The position numbers and the translations under genes are program-made. Under the pieces are notes generated by a model. The model had not been told where the DNA came from and ran no database searches. It saw only the letters and a program-made list of their open reading frames with translations. A stretch of 64,000 nt of DNA, taken from Alectoria sarmentosa. Its lineage: Eukaryota; Ascomycota; Lecanoromycetes; Lecanorales; Parmeliaceae. Shown here in pieces: positions 1-12,061 of the stretch (positions within the stretch are counted from its first letter, which is position 1; each line of letters starts with the position of its first letter). Location: assembly GCA_009733775.1 (NCBI GenBank), contig WOGZ01000067.1, forward strand, positions 62,001-126,000. The letters run 5' to 3'.

Positions 1-387
1 AAATTTTCTTTTGAAAATATGATCGAATTTTTTAATAATATCGAATCTTTTAAGCATTTTAACGTCTGCTATAATTTTTTCGTATAAATTAAAATTAGCG
101 TTAATTATATCGTTTAAATAAATAATTATCATTCAAAACATATTATAAAAATTTTTATACGTTGAATATTAAAATTTCTACTTCTTTTTTAATCGTGCAA
201 TTTTTCGAAAGATTTCATCAAAAAAAGTTTAAACGATATTTCAACTTTTATACTCATTAAATCGTTTAACAATATGTGCGTATATTCGAATTCGATTATA
301 AATAAACGTTGAATGTCAAAATAATATAAATTTATAACGTTTCGTCAAATATTTAAGCACATTATTTAATATAATAAATAAATATAA

Positions 388-561
388 TGTGACGATAATA
401 TGAATATAGAATCGTGATGTGTATATAGTTTAATTCTTGCTCTCAGAAATTTAACTACTTATAATGCTAAATTAAGAATCTTATCGAGATATTTTCTCGA
501 TAGACAAACTTTCTTAATAAAATAAATATCTTATTAAACTCATATATTTATCATAATAACA
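388..561. repeat. LTR copy 1 (left end; downstream LTR of the minus-strand element)
   Basis: It begins TGTGACGATAATATGAAT and ends CATAATAACA. It aligns along its whole length with the copies at 7971-8144 and 8156-8326, with differences that are mostly C-to-T or G-to-A. The first eleven bases seen in the right-hand copies (TGTTATTATGT or TGCTATTATAT) are not recognisable here. Confidence 0.85.
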
Positions 562-2391
562 TCTCCGCGAATAAGAAAAAAACATAACGATCTCGTTATA
601 AAAATATATTAAATCAATTTTTATTAACAATCTTTCGACTTCTTCATATCGAAAAAATTTCTAAAACAAAAATTGAAGAATCTCTTAAAAAAGGAACTCT
701 CAAAATCGCAACGTCAACGACCTTAAAAGCTAATGTTGAAATGTCGTCGACGACTTAAAAAACTAACTTTAAAACGACGTCAAAACGAGATTCGAAACGA
801 GCTCGAAAAGCTAATGCTAAAATAACTCAAAAATCCTTTCGAAATTATAATGAGATCACCACTCGCGAACTTAAAAATCTTTTTAATAAACTAAAAGCGA
901 CGTCGAAATGAAATTCGAAATGAGATTTGAAACGAAATTTGAAATAAGATTTAAAAATTGATTCAAAAAGAAATTTTTAACGTATTCGATTTCGTTTTTG
1001 CTCATATTTTTAAATGAGATTTAAAACGTCGTTTAATTATTTGATATTGTATTAACGATTAAATTCAAAATCATAATTCTTTTATCGTATAAGATATTCG
1101 ATAATGAGACCCTTATCTTTACGAATTATTCGTTTATTTAATAATCTCTCGATTTTATAATTATTAAAATCGTTTTCGTTAATTAAAATCAATGAGATAT
1201 ATTATAAATAAAAGCGTCGAAATGAATCGTTTTTTGAAAATAAATATGATTCAAATTAAATAATTGTGAAAATGAAATATATTTTTTAATCTTTAAAAAT
1301 AACGAGCTTGTATATTAATCTTTTTATTTTGATAATAATTTTGAAAAATTTAACAAATTATTAATTGAACTTTTTGATAATATTTAAAAAAATTAATATT
1401 TTATAACCTTTATCGAGACGCAATAATGCTTAATTATTAATCTTGAAAAATATAAATTGATATTAATGATTATAATGAAATTTGTTCGACATTTAAATAA
1501 AGTTAATTATATTTTTAATTATAATACGAGCTTTAATGTGATTAATTATAAACGAAAATCGATTCAATAAATTTAATGATTTATTAAATATAAAATCGAA
1601 TGCGATTTTATTAAAAATGTTATTTCTCGAAATTACGAAATCGTTTAAGATTATTTAAATTCGAAATATAATTTTTAATTATATTGACGATTTTTTGAGC
1701 GCATATATGAAATATTTTAAAACGATTTTTGTCGTTTAATTTATTCGCTTATTAACGTTATTCGTTTAAAAATAATATGTGATTAAATAAAATAATTTTA
1801 TTTTGAGAAGCTTGAAAAGCGCGAATTATAATTTTAATAAAAATTTCGAATCTCGATTATTAATTATAATTTTCGAAATTCCTCAATTAACGATATTAAA
1901 ATATTCGAATAATGTTTTAATTTATTCGATTGCGATTTATATAAATTTTTCAAATATTAATTAAATTTTTTTGAAAAATTTGTAAATTATAAATATTATG
2001 ATATTAAAATTCTTATTCGATAAAAATAATATTAAAATAAAGTTAATCGTCAAAATATGAAATGAAATCGAAGGCGACGAGATAAATTAAAAATTATTAT
2101 AAAATGTATATCGACGCGTTTATAAAATTAAGCATTTAAAGTAATAATATATATAATTTCATAATTATCACGTAAGCTCGTGCACATATCAAAAAATAAT
2201 AATTATTTTATAACATTTTTGAAAATCGAGATGATCATTGATTTTATATATTATAATAAAGATTTTCTTAATAAGACTCGACGAAATATAGAGACGTTAA
2301 CTTTTCAATATCTTATCGACGTGAAAGATCAGATCGTCGACGAAAATTTCTTTCGAAATTATTATTGTCGAATTCGACGATGATGATTAAG

Positions 2392-2690
2392 TTTTCAATT
2401 CGAATTTTATAGGCGAAGTTTTTTCCGAAATTACCACTGCCGAATCCGACGACGATGATTGAGTTTTCAATTCGAATTCTATAAACGAAATTTTTTCCGA
2501 AACTATCAATGCCGAATTCGACGGCGATGATTGAATTTTCAATTCGAATTCTGCAAACGGAGTTTTTTTCGAAACTGTTATTGTCGAATTCGACGGCGAG
2601 AGCTGAGGGCGTGGAGAAGTTTTTTTCGAAACTATCATTGTCGAATTCGACGACGAGAGCTGAGAACGTGAAGAGAAATATGAATTTGTT
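2392..2690. repeat. Tandem repeat, unit about 70 bases, inside the retroelement
   Basis: Three to four copies begin TTTTCAATTCGAATTCTAT and carry TTTTTTCCGAAACTAT and GAATTCGACGGCGATGATTG. The last copies change to GACGAGAGCTGA. The minus strand is open (2638-2387) and repeats a unit like VSEKTSFIEFELKTQSSPSD of about 24 residues, so this may be a decayed coding repeat near the 3' end of pol. It is less AT-rich than its surroundings. Confidence 0.75.
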
Positions 2691-3399
2691 TTCGTAATAA
2701 AAAAATCGTTTCTTTAAATGAAAAGTAAAAAAACGACGTTCTCATCGAGCGCGACATTATCGTTTAATTACTTTATAATTCTCTTTTAATAAATGTCTTT
2801 TTAATATCTTCGAACACACTTATCATGAAAATTGAAATTTATTTATATTAATATTATTATAAATAATGCGTCGAACTCGAAATGATCTTTTGAAATCGAA
2901 ATGTTAATATTAATGTTTATTAATCTTGATAAAACATCGAATAAAATGTGTTTTTTATCAAATTTATATTTAATATCAAGATCGAATTAATGAAGAAATT
3001 AAAACGTTTTTATTAATTTTACATTTATTCGCATTATCGACGTTGTGAAAATTATGAAATTTTATTTTATAATGTTAAAAATAATGAAATAATCGATTTG
3101 CACTCTCATTGAATATTTAAAAAATTCGATTATATATTTTATTTTTTTGAGAATTCAAACGAAATCAACGATTTTTAATTTAATAAATTAATATTTTTTT
3201 TTCGCGAACGTTAAAAGTTTGAAGAGAAAAAGAATCGGTTTAAGATTTATATAAAAAGATTATTTATTATTCTTGATATGTTTATTATCTTTAATATAAA
3301 AAATAATAACGTTGAAATCAAATTCTTTAAAATCGTTTAAATTTATTTATAAAATTTTCGTGAAATTGAAATGAATTAAAAAACTCGATTTGAATAGAA

Positions 3400-5206
3400 T
3401 CTTTTAAAATTTTTAAAAAGAAATTTTTTTGATGAGCGAGATTAATAGCAATTTCGTTTTAAACGTATAAACTTTTTTTGAATTTTCTTAAAAAGGCGCG
3501 CCCTTTAATATTCGCGTTTTAAAAAATTTTAATAATCTTTTCAATTGTGTATAAAAATGCATATATTATTAAAAATATTCGATAAAATTCAAATAATGTT
3601 TTAAATCTCCAAAAGTCTTAAAATATTAAAAACGATTAATAACTTTAAACTTTTTTTCGAACGTTATCAATTTTAATAAATTGATTTTTTATTTAAATAA
3701 ACTCATATTCGAATAATTAAGAAATGTTTTAAAAAATGAGATCGAGATGTTATATTTTTGAAATAATATAAAAAAAATTCGAAAATTATTAAGATGTTTT
3801 TGAAAAATAAACGTTTTAATAATAATATCGTTGATATAAACTTTGATTTTCGCGTCTTTAAGTCGTTGAAAAATATAATTAATTTAACGCTATACGTAGA
3901 CGATTGAATTTATATATTTTATAATTAATATATTAAAAATCTTTTGATCACGATGAAAAACGATTGTTAATATATATTTATAATTTAAATGTATTCGTTA
4001 TTGATAAAAAAAGAAAATGACGTTAATAACGACGATATATTAATAATTAATTAATATGTTGATGATCTCTGTTTATAAAAAAGGAGCGTAAACATCTCGA
4101 AAAATTAAATCGTTCAATTCTTTAATATTTATTATCAATTTGTTTTTGCGTTTTTCATTAAAAAATGTTTTTCAAATAATGAAAATCGAATAAACGAACA
4201 AAATAACATTTTTAATAAATTTTAAATGATTTTGATGATAAAGTTTATTGAATATATGATCGACGATTTCGCGATTTTTGATCTCGAAAAAATAAATCTT
4301 GATTTTGTTATTGATCTTAAATTATTAATTATTTTTTAAAAGAATTTTCATTCATTTCTTTTAAGGAATCTCGACGAAATTAATATTTATTCAAATCTTT
4401 AAAAAATCAGCGATTAACGTATTTAAAATTTGAATTTTCAGATCATTTTCATAAATCATGATTTCGTTGAATAATTTAATCTTTCGTTTAAAAGAAAATA
4501 TCGGCGCGTGATTAAAGATCTTTTTTAACGAATTTGAAATTTTTTTTAATGATTTTAAAAACTTCTTTAATAAGTAACCTTTCGAAGATTTTAATATTGT
4601 TATAATAAAATTAAATTCAATTAACGTTTAAAAACAATTTTCGTAATTCATTTTAAGAACGTTATTAAGTTTAAACTTTTTCGATATTTGAATTAATGAA
4701 TTTGTTTCATTTTTGATAAGAATATCGATTATAATATAATTTATCAAATGCGCGAATAGCGTGAAATTCGTTTACGTGAATGATTCGAATAAAAAATCGC
4801 GATTTTCAAATAAATCGATAAATTTAATTAAAAAAATCACGTTATTGTGAGAGAATATGAGCGTTATTAACTTGATATAAATTTTTTTTTTAATAAATTC
4901 GTTATGCGAATGAACAGATATCTCGATTTTAATTTTATAATTTTTTATGAAAACGCTTTTATTAATAACGTCGACGATAATGTTTTTAAAATTAATAATA
5001 TTATTATTTATCAATAATTTAATTTGAAAATCGTTAAAAATATATATTTCTCTACGAAAATAAATGAGAATTTTATTTCTCTGAAAATTCGTTTTTGAAA
5101 AATAAAGATTTATAATCACGTATTCGATTATTTCGTGTTTAATAAAATCGACCTCGCGAACTTTTAACGATAATGTCATTTTTATCATTACGATTTTATC
5201 AAGCAA
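3400..5206 (-). pseudogene. Remnant of gypsy pol: protease, linker, reverse transcriptase, connection
   Basis: From high to low coordinate on the minus strand: 5206-4772 is one open frame of 144 codons that resembles the end of a retroviral-type protease domain of fungal gypsy elements (motif RREIYIFNDF, then LLINNNII where the family has LLIG.DI). About 4770-4630 reads as the linker before RT (FAHLINYI...ILIKNET). About 4290-3790 reads in broken frames as RT, with IVD.IFNKL, LIINIKELNDL (family VVDIRGLN), FFFYQ.R, and the catalytic box as Y-I-N-D at 3838-3827, where the family has YxDD. About 3640-3400 reads as the connection region (DLKHYLNF, LLKGAP). Stops and D-to-N or R-to-stop changes fit RIP. 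No product is expected. Confidence 0.8.
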
Positions 5207-7959
5207 TTTTTTTAATTATTATTTATCATTTAACGTAACTTTATAATTCATATTCAGATAAATCTCATTATTCTTTTTTTAAACGTTAAACGAACTTTCA
5301 TTTAAACATAATTTCAATTTCGAAATTCGAATCTTATATCGAAATTTTTAATCGATGAATTGAATTTGATAATTTAAAAAAACGTTAAAAACGTTGATTC
5401 GAATTCGAAATTTTACAATATCTTGTTATTGTTGATTTATTTCGGTTTTTTTATATAATTAACGTGAAAATGTTTATAAAGCTTGATTTTAAATAAAAAG
5501 ATTTTTTCGCAATAATAATAATAGATTTTAATTTTCACGAAATCGATAAAAGATTTTTCGATAATTAATAAATAATTAAAATAATATATATTATTATCTT
5601 CTTAATCTTTTTTAACGAAATATGACGATTTTATATTAACATTCTCTTTCGAAAAAACATTATTTTTATATAAATGATTTTTCGCATTTTCGTCAATCGA
5701 AACTTAATAAGCAATCGTTTTCGAACATTATTATTATCAAAATCTTTGAAAATCGTTTCGATTTAAAAATCTTTGACTTTTCTATTCTTTTTTTTGAAAA
5801 TTTAATTTATTTTGAAATCGAAAGTTTGAAAATGTGAAATCATACGCGTTTAATGAAACGATAAATTGAAACGATTAATATACTTTCGATAACGTCGATT
5901 AAGATTAACGAGATTAATATTGAAAATTTGATTATTAATCGTATTAATCATAAATTTATTATTATTAATTAAAATAAACGTTTAAACTAAATTAATAAAA
6001 AAAAAACGAAAAGTAAAATTAATATAATTAACGATCGAAAAATGATTATTTATCAAATTCATTTTTTTATTGTTATCGAGATTGAAATTAATCATGATTT
6101 TTTTTATTATTATCAATAAATCGAGATTATCGATTTTATTATAAAAATTTTGAGAATAAATTTTTTATATTAAGATTCTTTTCTTCTTTATACTTATTTA
6201 TATATATTTATTAATTATATTTAAAATCATTAAACTCATTTAAAAAAATTTAAAATCGAATTTTTTTTTAAAAATATTGAATATTTCATTTAAGCTCGAT
6301 ATTTAATTCGTTATAAATAATATTAATTTGATTATCGACGTTAATAAATTTAACGTTTTTGACTTCTCGAAAGATGCGTTAAACGTATTTTCGAAATTTT
6401 TGATAATTTTCGATATCGCGAAAGATATAATATTCTCGAAAAAGCGAGTCGATAACAATATTAAAAAAAAACTTGAAACGTTTTATAAACATTCATTTTT
6501 ATTCGTTAAACTTATTTTTAAACTTAATAAAACGTTTATCATTTTTATAAAATTCCGTCAATCATCATTTTAAAATAAGATTTTTTAAATAAATTTAAAA
6601 ATTGATGCGGATGAGCTCATCTTTTTTAAAATTAATAACGTTTTAAATATACTCGAAAAAGAGATACACATTATAAAAATAAGTTTTTTTAAAAATGTAT
6701 TTCATAAATGAAGTCTCGGAAATTATTAATTTGTTTTTATACATCGAATTAAAAAATTCGATATCGTTAAGATTTCATTTAAATCGTTCGAAGAAACTTT
6801 TTTCGAAATCATTAATTTTTGAAAAACCTCGATTTTCTAATCAATCGGGAGGTTCAAATTGAGATAAATTGTTATAAACATATTATAACACGATAACGAA
6901 AGCGATTGTCGCGATAACGACTTACAATTAAGAATTATTGAAATTTATTTTATTTGTTAAATCGATTGAATAAGAATAAATTGCCTCATCGACGAAAATA
7001 ATTTTAATATTATAATCGATGTTAAAAATATTAAAACCGTCGAGATGTGAGATCGTCGATCAAAAAAACATTAATAAAAATGAAATATGAGACGTTATTT
7101 TTATAAACGAAGATTTTTAAAATTTTCGTAAAATTTCGATATTTTTATCGAAGATTTTCAGAGAAATACGCAAATAAGACTTGTTAATAACTCAATTTAT
7201 TAATTAATTATGAAATTTGAAAAATCGTTACTTTGCTCGATCGTTTCTTATTAAAAAAATCCCTCAATTAATTTGAAAAAATCGAAAATTATTAAATACG
7301 ATTTATTTAAAAAGTTGATAAAATCTTTCGTCAATCAAACTCATAAAAGAATAATTGATTTTAAAAAATTCTTACAATTGAAAAAAAAAAATGACGATGT
7401 CTCGAGTAATTAAATTCAAAATCGAAATTGAAAAAATCATCTTAAATATCACGATATCGACAAATATCGAAATTCGTTAAAAATTATAAATATGAAACAC
7501 ATAATCAAATAAAGACTGTAAAGAAAATTATTAAAAAATATGAAAAAATATGAGAATAAAATAAAAAGCACCTGCTTCGCGTATCCGCGTAACAAAATAA
7601 TAAGATTTCGAAAAAAATTTCCGATTCGAAGATCAATGAAAATCTCGATAAAAATAAAAATCTTAATAAAAATTTTCGAGATCGATTTAAACTTTTTTGC
7701 AATAAAAACGAGTTCGATAAAAAAAAAAATCGACGACGTCGTCATTATCGAAAGCTTCGCTCATCGAGAGAGAAATTAATATAACGAGAATTTAAAAAAT
7801 GAAATATATCAAATAACTTTATATTCGAAAACTGCTAAAATAATTAAATTAAAAAATTTATCGAATAATTCAATGATTTTAAAACTTAAAAAACGCGAGC
7901 ATAATAATGAAAAAAACTTTTAAATCTTATCGATAATTAATTAACATCGATAAGAATAT

Positions 7960-8144
7960 TGTTATTATGTTGTAACGATAACATAAATATAAAATCGTGA
8001 TATATATATAACTTAATTCTTACTCTTAGAAATCTAACTATTTATAATATTAAATTAAAAATCTTGTCGAGATACTTTCTCAACAGATAAACTTTCTTGA
8101 TAAAATAAATATCTTATCAAACTTATATGTTTATCGTGATAATA
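7960..8144. repeat. LTR copy 2 (inner of two tandem right-hand LTRs)
   Basis: It begins TGTTATTATGTTGTAACG and runs to GTGATAATA. It abuts copy 3 directly with no internal sequence between them. It is more heavily mutated than copy 3, with extra C-to-T and G-to-A changes. Confidence 0.8.
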
Positions 8145-8326
8145 TGCTATTATATTGTGACGACAATATGAATATAAAATCGTGATGTGTATATAGCTTA
8201 ATTCTTGCTCTCAGAAATCTAGCTACTTGTAATGCTAAGCTAAAAATCTTGTCAAGATACTTTCTCGGCAGGTAAACTTTCTTGACAAGATAAGTACTTT
8301 ATCAAACTCACATATTTGCCGTGACA
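8145..8326. repeat. LTR copy 3 (outer right-hand LTR, least mutated)
   Basis: It begins TGCTATTATATTGTGACG and ends GCCGTGACA. It keeps the most C and G of the three copies (for example CTCGGCAGG where copy 1 has CTCGATAGA), so it is nearest the unmutated state. It may be the true terminal LTR, or a solo LTR next to the element. Confidence 0.8.
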
Positions 8327-8830
8327 TATAACTTTAATCGCTTAAAGAATTTCGTAAATTTGAACAATAATTATGATTATAATAATTTAATTAATAATAA
8401 ATATAACGTAAACTTTAAACTAGATCGTATACGTTCTCGATATTCTATATTTTTAAAATTAAAATAATTAATCAAAAGACGTATTTCTTTCTTCATAAAA
8501 CGCATAATTTTTCGTAATCGTTTCGATAATCATATATCGATATCAAATTCGATTTAATTATATTTTATCGAGCGAACATATTTATAACGCGAAGCGATAA
8601 CGATTTTGATTTAAAAACTTAATAGCATTATTATAAAAATCAAAATAATAATATCTCTCTCATTTATAAAATTTATAATGTATAAATGTGATGAAATAAA
8701 TAAAAAGAATAAAATAAAAATACGATTGTGAGATTTTCGATTAACTTCGCGACGTTCGATATATTATCGAATTGAATTAGCGACCGAAATATAGGGTTAT
8801 TAATCTTGTGTAAAAATCTTTGTGAAAAAG

Positions 8831-9127
8831 TTGCTAAACCTTCCTAATATACAAGAAAATGCCTATCAACATCCAGATCTATGTCTTTTTGGGCGCTTTC
8901 AGATGGGCAAGTTGCTAGCATAGTGGGCTTATACTTGGGTATTTAGCACTAATACTGGCTGGCGGATGGTCTGGTATATTTACTTCAGAAAACTCGCCAT
9001 TTACTTCGGTAAATCGTCAGTAAACGCTCGGCAAGCGCCTGTTGCGGCTAGTTTCTCGTCAGATGACTTGTCAACCCATTTACCCAACCATCAGCTCGAG
9101 GACTCTCTATGTCGTCTCTCCGCAACC
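8831..9127 (+). other. Upstream region of the F-box gene
   Basis: This is ordinary-composition DNA between the AT-rich block and the first credible ATG at 9128. The frame of the downstream gene stays open back to 8966, but the residues there are not conserved-looking. I see no clear promoter motif. Confidence 0.4.
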
Positions 9128-10376
9128 ATGGCCGCTGTAACCAATGTTCTACCAGACCCTCTGCTTGATCTACTGTCCAATGATCTGATCTTACGCCATA
9201 CTAGTCCATATATAGGTATCAAATCTCTTGTGTCACTGGCTGCTACCTCGAAAGCTTACAAGTCACTTGTCTACGACACGCCACACGTCTTTCAGCATGT
9301 TGATCTGCAGGATATCAATATTTTGATGGGATTTAATGTACGGATGTTCTGCATGGGTAGTCACAAGATCAATGAGTTATACGCTCAGAGATTCCGTATG
9401 ATCTTTACAATACTGGAAAACAGAAATGTGATTCAAGATGTCAGAACGCTCATTTTAGATGGGATTTTTGTCCCAATTACAATCATTGAGGATATATTGT
9501 GCAACCAACGCTATCAGATCCGTCTGCTCTCATTGCGAGATGTCAACAGATTGCCAAAAGACGATGTGCTGGGAATCCTACGCCATCTCATCCGGCCAAC
9601 CCGCCCCAAGGCAAAACCAGAGCTTAGAGGACTCTATTTATTTGGCCATCCAAGCGGGTGCCAGGAGGTACACCACTTTGAGGAAGTCATACAAAGGCCC
9701 GAGCGTTGGTATCACAGCCTCGATGGGTGCCCAGCTAGGGGCTGGCAGTTATGTAGACTATACGAACAACTTTCAAAAGCTTCTCGGAGGAGACCCTTAT
9801 AGTGATTCTCCATACAGCGCTCCGGGGACGTCGGACGTTCTTGAGGCCAAGTGGGTAACATCAGAATGGCCGGAACTTCTCCAAGCCTGTGTGGGCTTGA
9901 TCGCTTTCGATGCAGTACTCTGCCGCCACAACGGAGAGAATGTTCGCGACCCCAGACCAAGACTTGCGACTGTCCGGCTGACTGGATGTAAGTCCTGCGG
10001 TACTTGCCCCGAAGGCTCCGCGTGCCCTGGGGCTTCACCTGCAGACCACCTCCCGTTGCTGTCGCCACCTCCCTTGCATACTTCAAAGGTTGAAGTGGCT
10101 CAGCGCATTGACACTAATGGTCAATCATATCCACCACTCATCCTGCGTTGTCGTACCTGCCTCAAAGATCGATGGTGTGAGAGGTGCAACGCTTGGTGGT
10201 GTGAATCATGCTATACCATCCCAAAGAATAGAGGTCTCACCAAAGGAGATTCCGCGTCAACTGTGCTGGGCCCAGTTTCGAAAGAAGACATCAAGGTACA
10301 TTATGGCCTATGCGTTTCAAAATGTCTTATGGATGAGCTCTTGAATGGAGGGGGAGAAGGCGGGATGTGGGGCTGA
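9128..10376 (+). CDS. F-box protein with Cys-rich C-terminal region (frame change inside)
   Basis: It begins MAAVTNVLPDPLLDLLSNDL, an N-terminal F-box-like helix set (residues about 7-50, LP.PLLDLL...LVSLAATSKAYKSL), so a role as substrate adaptor of an SCF ubiquitin ligase is inferred. The distal half has a large fungal-type Cys-rich region: SCGTCPEGSACPG, LLSPPPLH, then CRTCLKDRWCERCNAWWCESC, and ends GGEGGMWG. This matches a family of fungal F-box proteins I recall by pattern. Proximal (to about 9667, GLYLFG) and distal parts are in different frames. An intron 9668-9734 would restore the frame but removes a conserved-looking GITASMGAQLG stretch, so a one-base frameshift is equally possible. 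It lies beside the RIP block. I chose ATG 9128 because the F-box follows at once. Confidence 0.7.
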
Positions 10377-10400
10377 GTTTGAGCGTAATCGTGCACTCTT

Positions 10401-10689
10401 GAGCCCATCATTGGCTTTGATCCGGATATCGCTGACCTCCCATCTATTGTAAAGGGCGCCAAGAAACATTGCTATGAATGCGGGCAGCAATGCACGCAAT
10501 GCCAGGCACTTTTTCAGAGAGCGTGTGTATCGTGTCCAAATCAATTCTGCGTGGAGCATGACACTGGTTGCAGCCCCAAGCATGTGAGTACCTCAGACCT
10601 TCTACATCATCTGCCAAGTCTGACGAGCTCGATCGTAGTGCGCTTGGTGCAATACTGGAGGTCGAAGAGGGGCGTTGCTAGACTATTGA
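10401..10689 (+). pseudogene. Cys-rich tail exons downstream of the F-box gene stop
   Basis: About 10401-10583 reads SPIIGFDPDIADL.., then CYECGQQCTQCQALFQ, CVSCPNQFCVEHD and GCSPKH. A canonical intron 10584-10638 (GTGAGT, CTGAC, TAG) then joins to CAWCNTGGRRGALLDY and a stop at 10687. The zinc-ligand-like cysteines and the spliceable intron suggest genuine C-terminal exons of this F-box family, but the upstream frame ends at 10376 and I cannot find a convincing intron linking them. It is either an alternative last exon or a tail cut off by a premature stop. Confidence 0.5.
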
Positions 10690-11261
10690 ATGACCGTCGA
10701 GCTGAATTTCATCCATTGTATAGTTAGAATAGCTACGGGGAACGTAAAAGTTGCAATCGAAACGATGATCCAAGGGCGACCCATGTTCACAAGGAAGAAT
10801 AGTAGACTTCGTTGGTAGATATGCGAACGCCCAACACTACTCGCTTGTAAGTAGCACGACAGCCAGCCTCTCAGCCATCTGAATGGGTGAGGAGTTCATC
10901 CAGCGTTTAAAATGGCATCTTCCATCAGCCGTGCACATACATCAGCCAATTATCCGCTTGCAGTATCGATCAAAGATGAATAGGAATCGCGGTATCGACC
11001 ATTTGAACAGCAAGCCTGTAGACGCAGAACCAACAATTTTGCTGGTAATGACCGCAATTGTTACATTCCGACATTTTCGAGCCGCAGCCGCCTCTTCCTA
11101 GTATTCAGGACCACAAGCATTGGCTTTCGTACTTGACGTGCTTATCCATCAGCATACGAAAACAGTATTCACATAGCTCATACAGGTCAATGCCAATGTT
11201 GGCTGCTTAGGGCGTTTCCTTTGCACCAAGCTAAATCAACGTCAACAGAAAAACCAAGAAG
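10690..11261. other. Intergenic, no supportable gene
   Basis: Only short chance frames are present; I see no recognisable element. Confidence 0.5.
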
Positions 11262-12061
11262 CTAATTGATAACCTTCCCCGCGGTTACATCTTCACAATA
11301 CGACTCCTCCCCCTGAACATCTTCATAGACGCACTTCTCCTCTGGATCATTCGGATCGATATATCCCACATACCCAATCCCCACCTCCCCCCACTGCCCA
11401 TCATTGATTTGAAACACAATCGGATCATCCCCATAATCATATGTACCATTCACGTACTGTCCCAGCCCCGTCAACGCCGCAACCAGAACACCCCACGTCA
11501 GGACGCCCTTGGAAGACTGCGCATAGATTTGGAAATTCGTCGCTGGAGCTGTCATGTACCAATTGAAGCCGGGGGTCATGAACCCGTCGTAGTGGCCGGT
11601 AATTGGGCCGTCGCCGTGCTGTGTTAGATTGTTTTGGGCTCGGACGGTTGCTTGGGCGAGAGCGCCGCGGATGTCGCGGTAGGTGAGGGGTGGCGGTTCG
11701 AGGCGGCCGTTGTTGAGAAAGAGGTAGGTTCTCGTGCTGGGGATGCACCAAAGGTATCTGAGCCATGGCTGGTTCGAACCGGAATCGGGTAGGACTTGTG
11801 GGAGGGGATTCGTAACGTCGGAGGCGTTTAGAAGACTGTGGAGATGCTTGATCAGATAAAAAGATTGGTATACGTACAGTTCGAGTCTGATAGGAATTCG
11901 ACGTACGATCCAGCGACCACGGTGGGCGCGTTGCCACATTTCAGATTCCACTTGTTATCTCGCTCCACAATTCTCTGGAAGTCGCTAACTGAACCCGCGA
12001 GGGTAGTGACGGAGAGAAGGACGACAAAGAATGCATGTATTAGGAAGAACGTATGAGACAT
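11262..12061 (-). CDS. Predicted secreted protein of unknown function
   Basis: Two exons. Exon 1 (12061-11874) begins MSHTFFLIHAFFVVLLS, a clear signal peptide ending near LAGS. Exon 2 (11835-11262) ends EDVTAGKVIN. The only in-frame join I find is a very short intron, 11836-11873 (38 bases, GTATAC...CACAG), giving NCT-LLNASDV across the junction. The stronger-looking donor GTACGT four bases upstream (11877) would cause a frameshift. The product is about 253 residues, with several N-glycosylation sites (NCT, NAS, NLT, NGT) and a Cys pair near the C-terminus (EEKCVYEDV, ESYCEDV). It has no membrane segment after the signal. The family is not recognised; a secreted surface or effector-like role would be inference only. 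Confidence 0.65.

Larger units (their letters stand above)
388..8326 (-). mobile_element. Ty3/gypsy LTR retrotransposon relic, RIP-mutated
   Basis: Similar segments of about 175-185 bases lie at 388-561, 7960-8144 and 8145-8326. The internal region between them reads on the minus strand, with many stops, as a gypsy-type pol in the order protease, linker, reverse transcriptase, connection region. The LTR ends are near-inverted repeats: the first ten bases of the middle copy (TGTTATTATG) are the exact reverse complement of the last ten of the left copy. TATAA flanks the element at 383-387 and 8327-8331 and could be a 5-bp target duplication, though in such AT-rich DNA this could be chance. Gag should lie between about 5300 and 7950 but is unreadable. 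RNase H and integrase should lie below about 3300; I could not place them. The element is certainly non-functional. Confidence 0.85.
1..8830. other. AT-rich RIP-degraded block (AT isochore)
   Basis: The block is overwhelmingly A+T, with stops in all frames and only short open frames. The remaining C and G sit mostly in CpG (TCGA, ACGA, CGCG), while CpA/TpG and CpC are scarce. This is the pattern left when CpA is mutated to TpA, as in fungal repeat-induced point mutation. No intact gene is visible. Outside the LTR element the flanks (1-387 and about 8332-8830) are equally degraded and hold nothing I recognise. Composition becomes ordinary at about 8800-8830, shortly before the F-box gene. The RIP assignment is inferred from composition and from the decayed retrotransposon inside. 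Confidence 0.9.

Noticed and set aside
2387..2697. CRISPR-like array from the regular repeats
   Set aside because: This is eukaryotic DNA with contiguous tandem units and no unique spacers.
3893..4066. Two plus-strand Y-V-D-D words (3893-3904 and 4055-4066) that suggested a Ty1/copia reverse transcriptase
   Set aside because: The surrounding plus-strand translation does not follow copia RT, while the minus strand reads through protease, linker, RT and connection regions of a gypsy element in the right order. The words are chance in GAY-rich, RIP-biased DNA.
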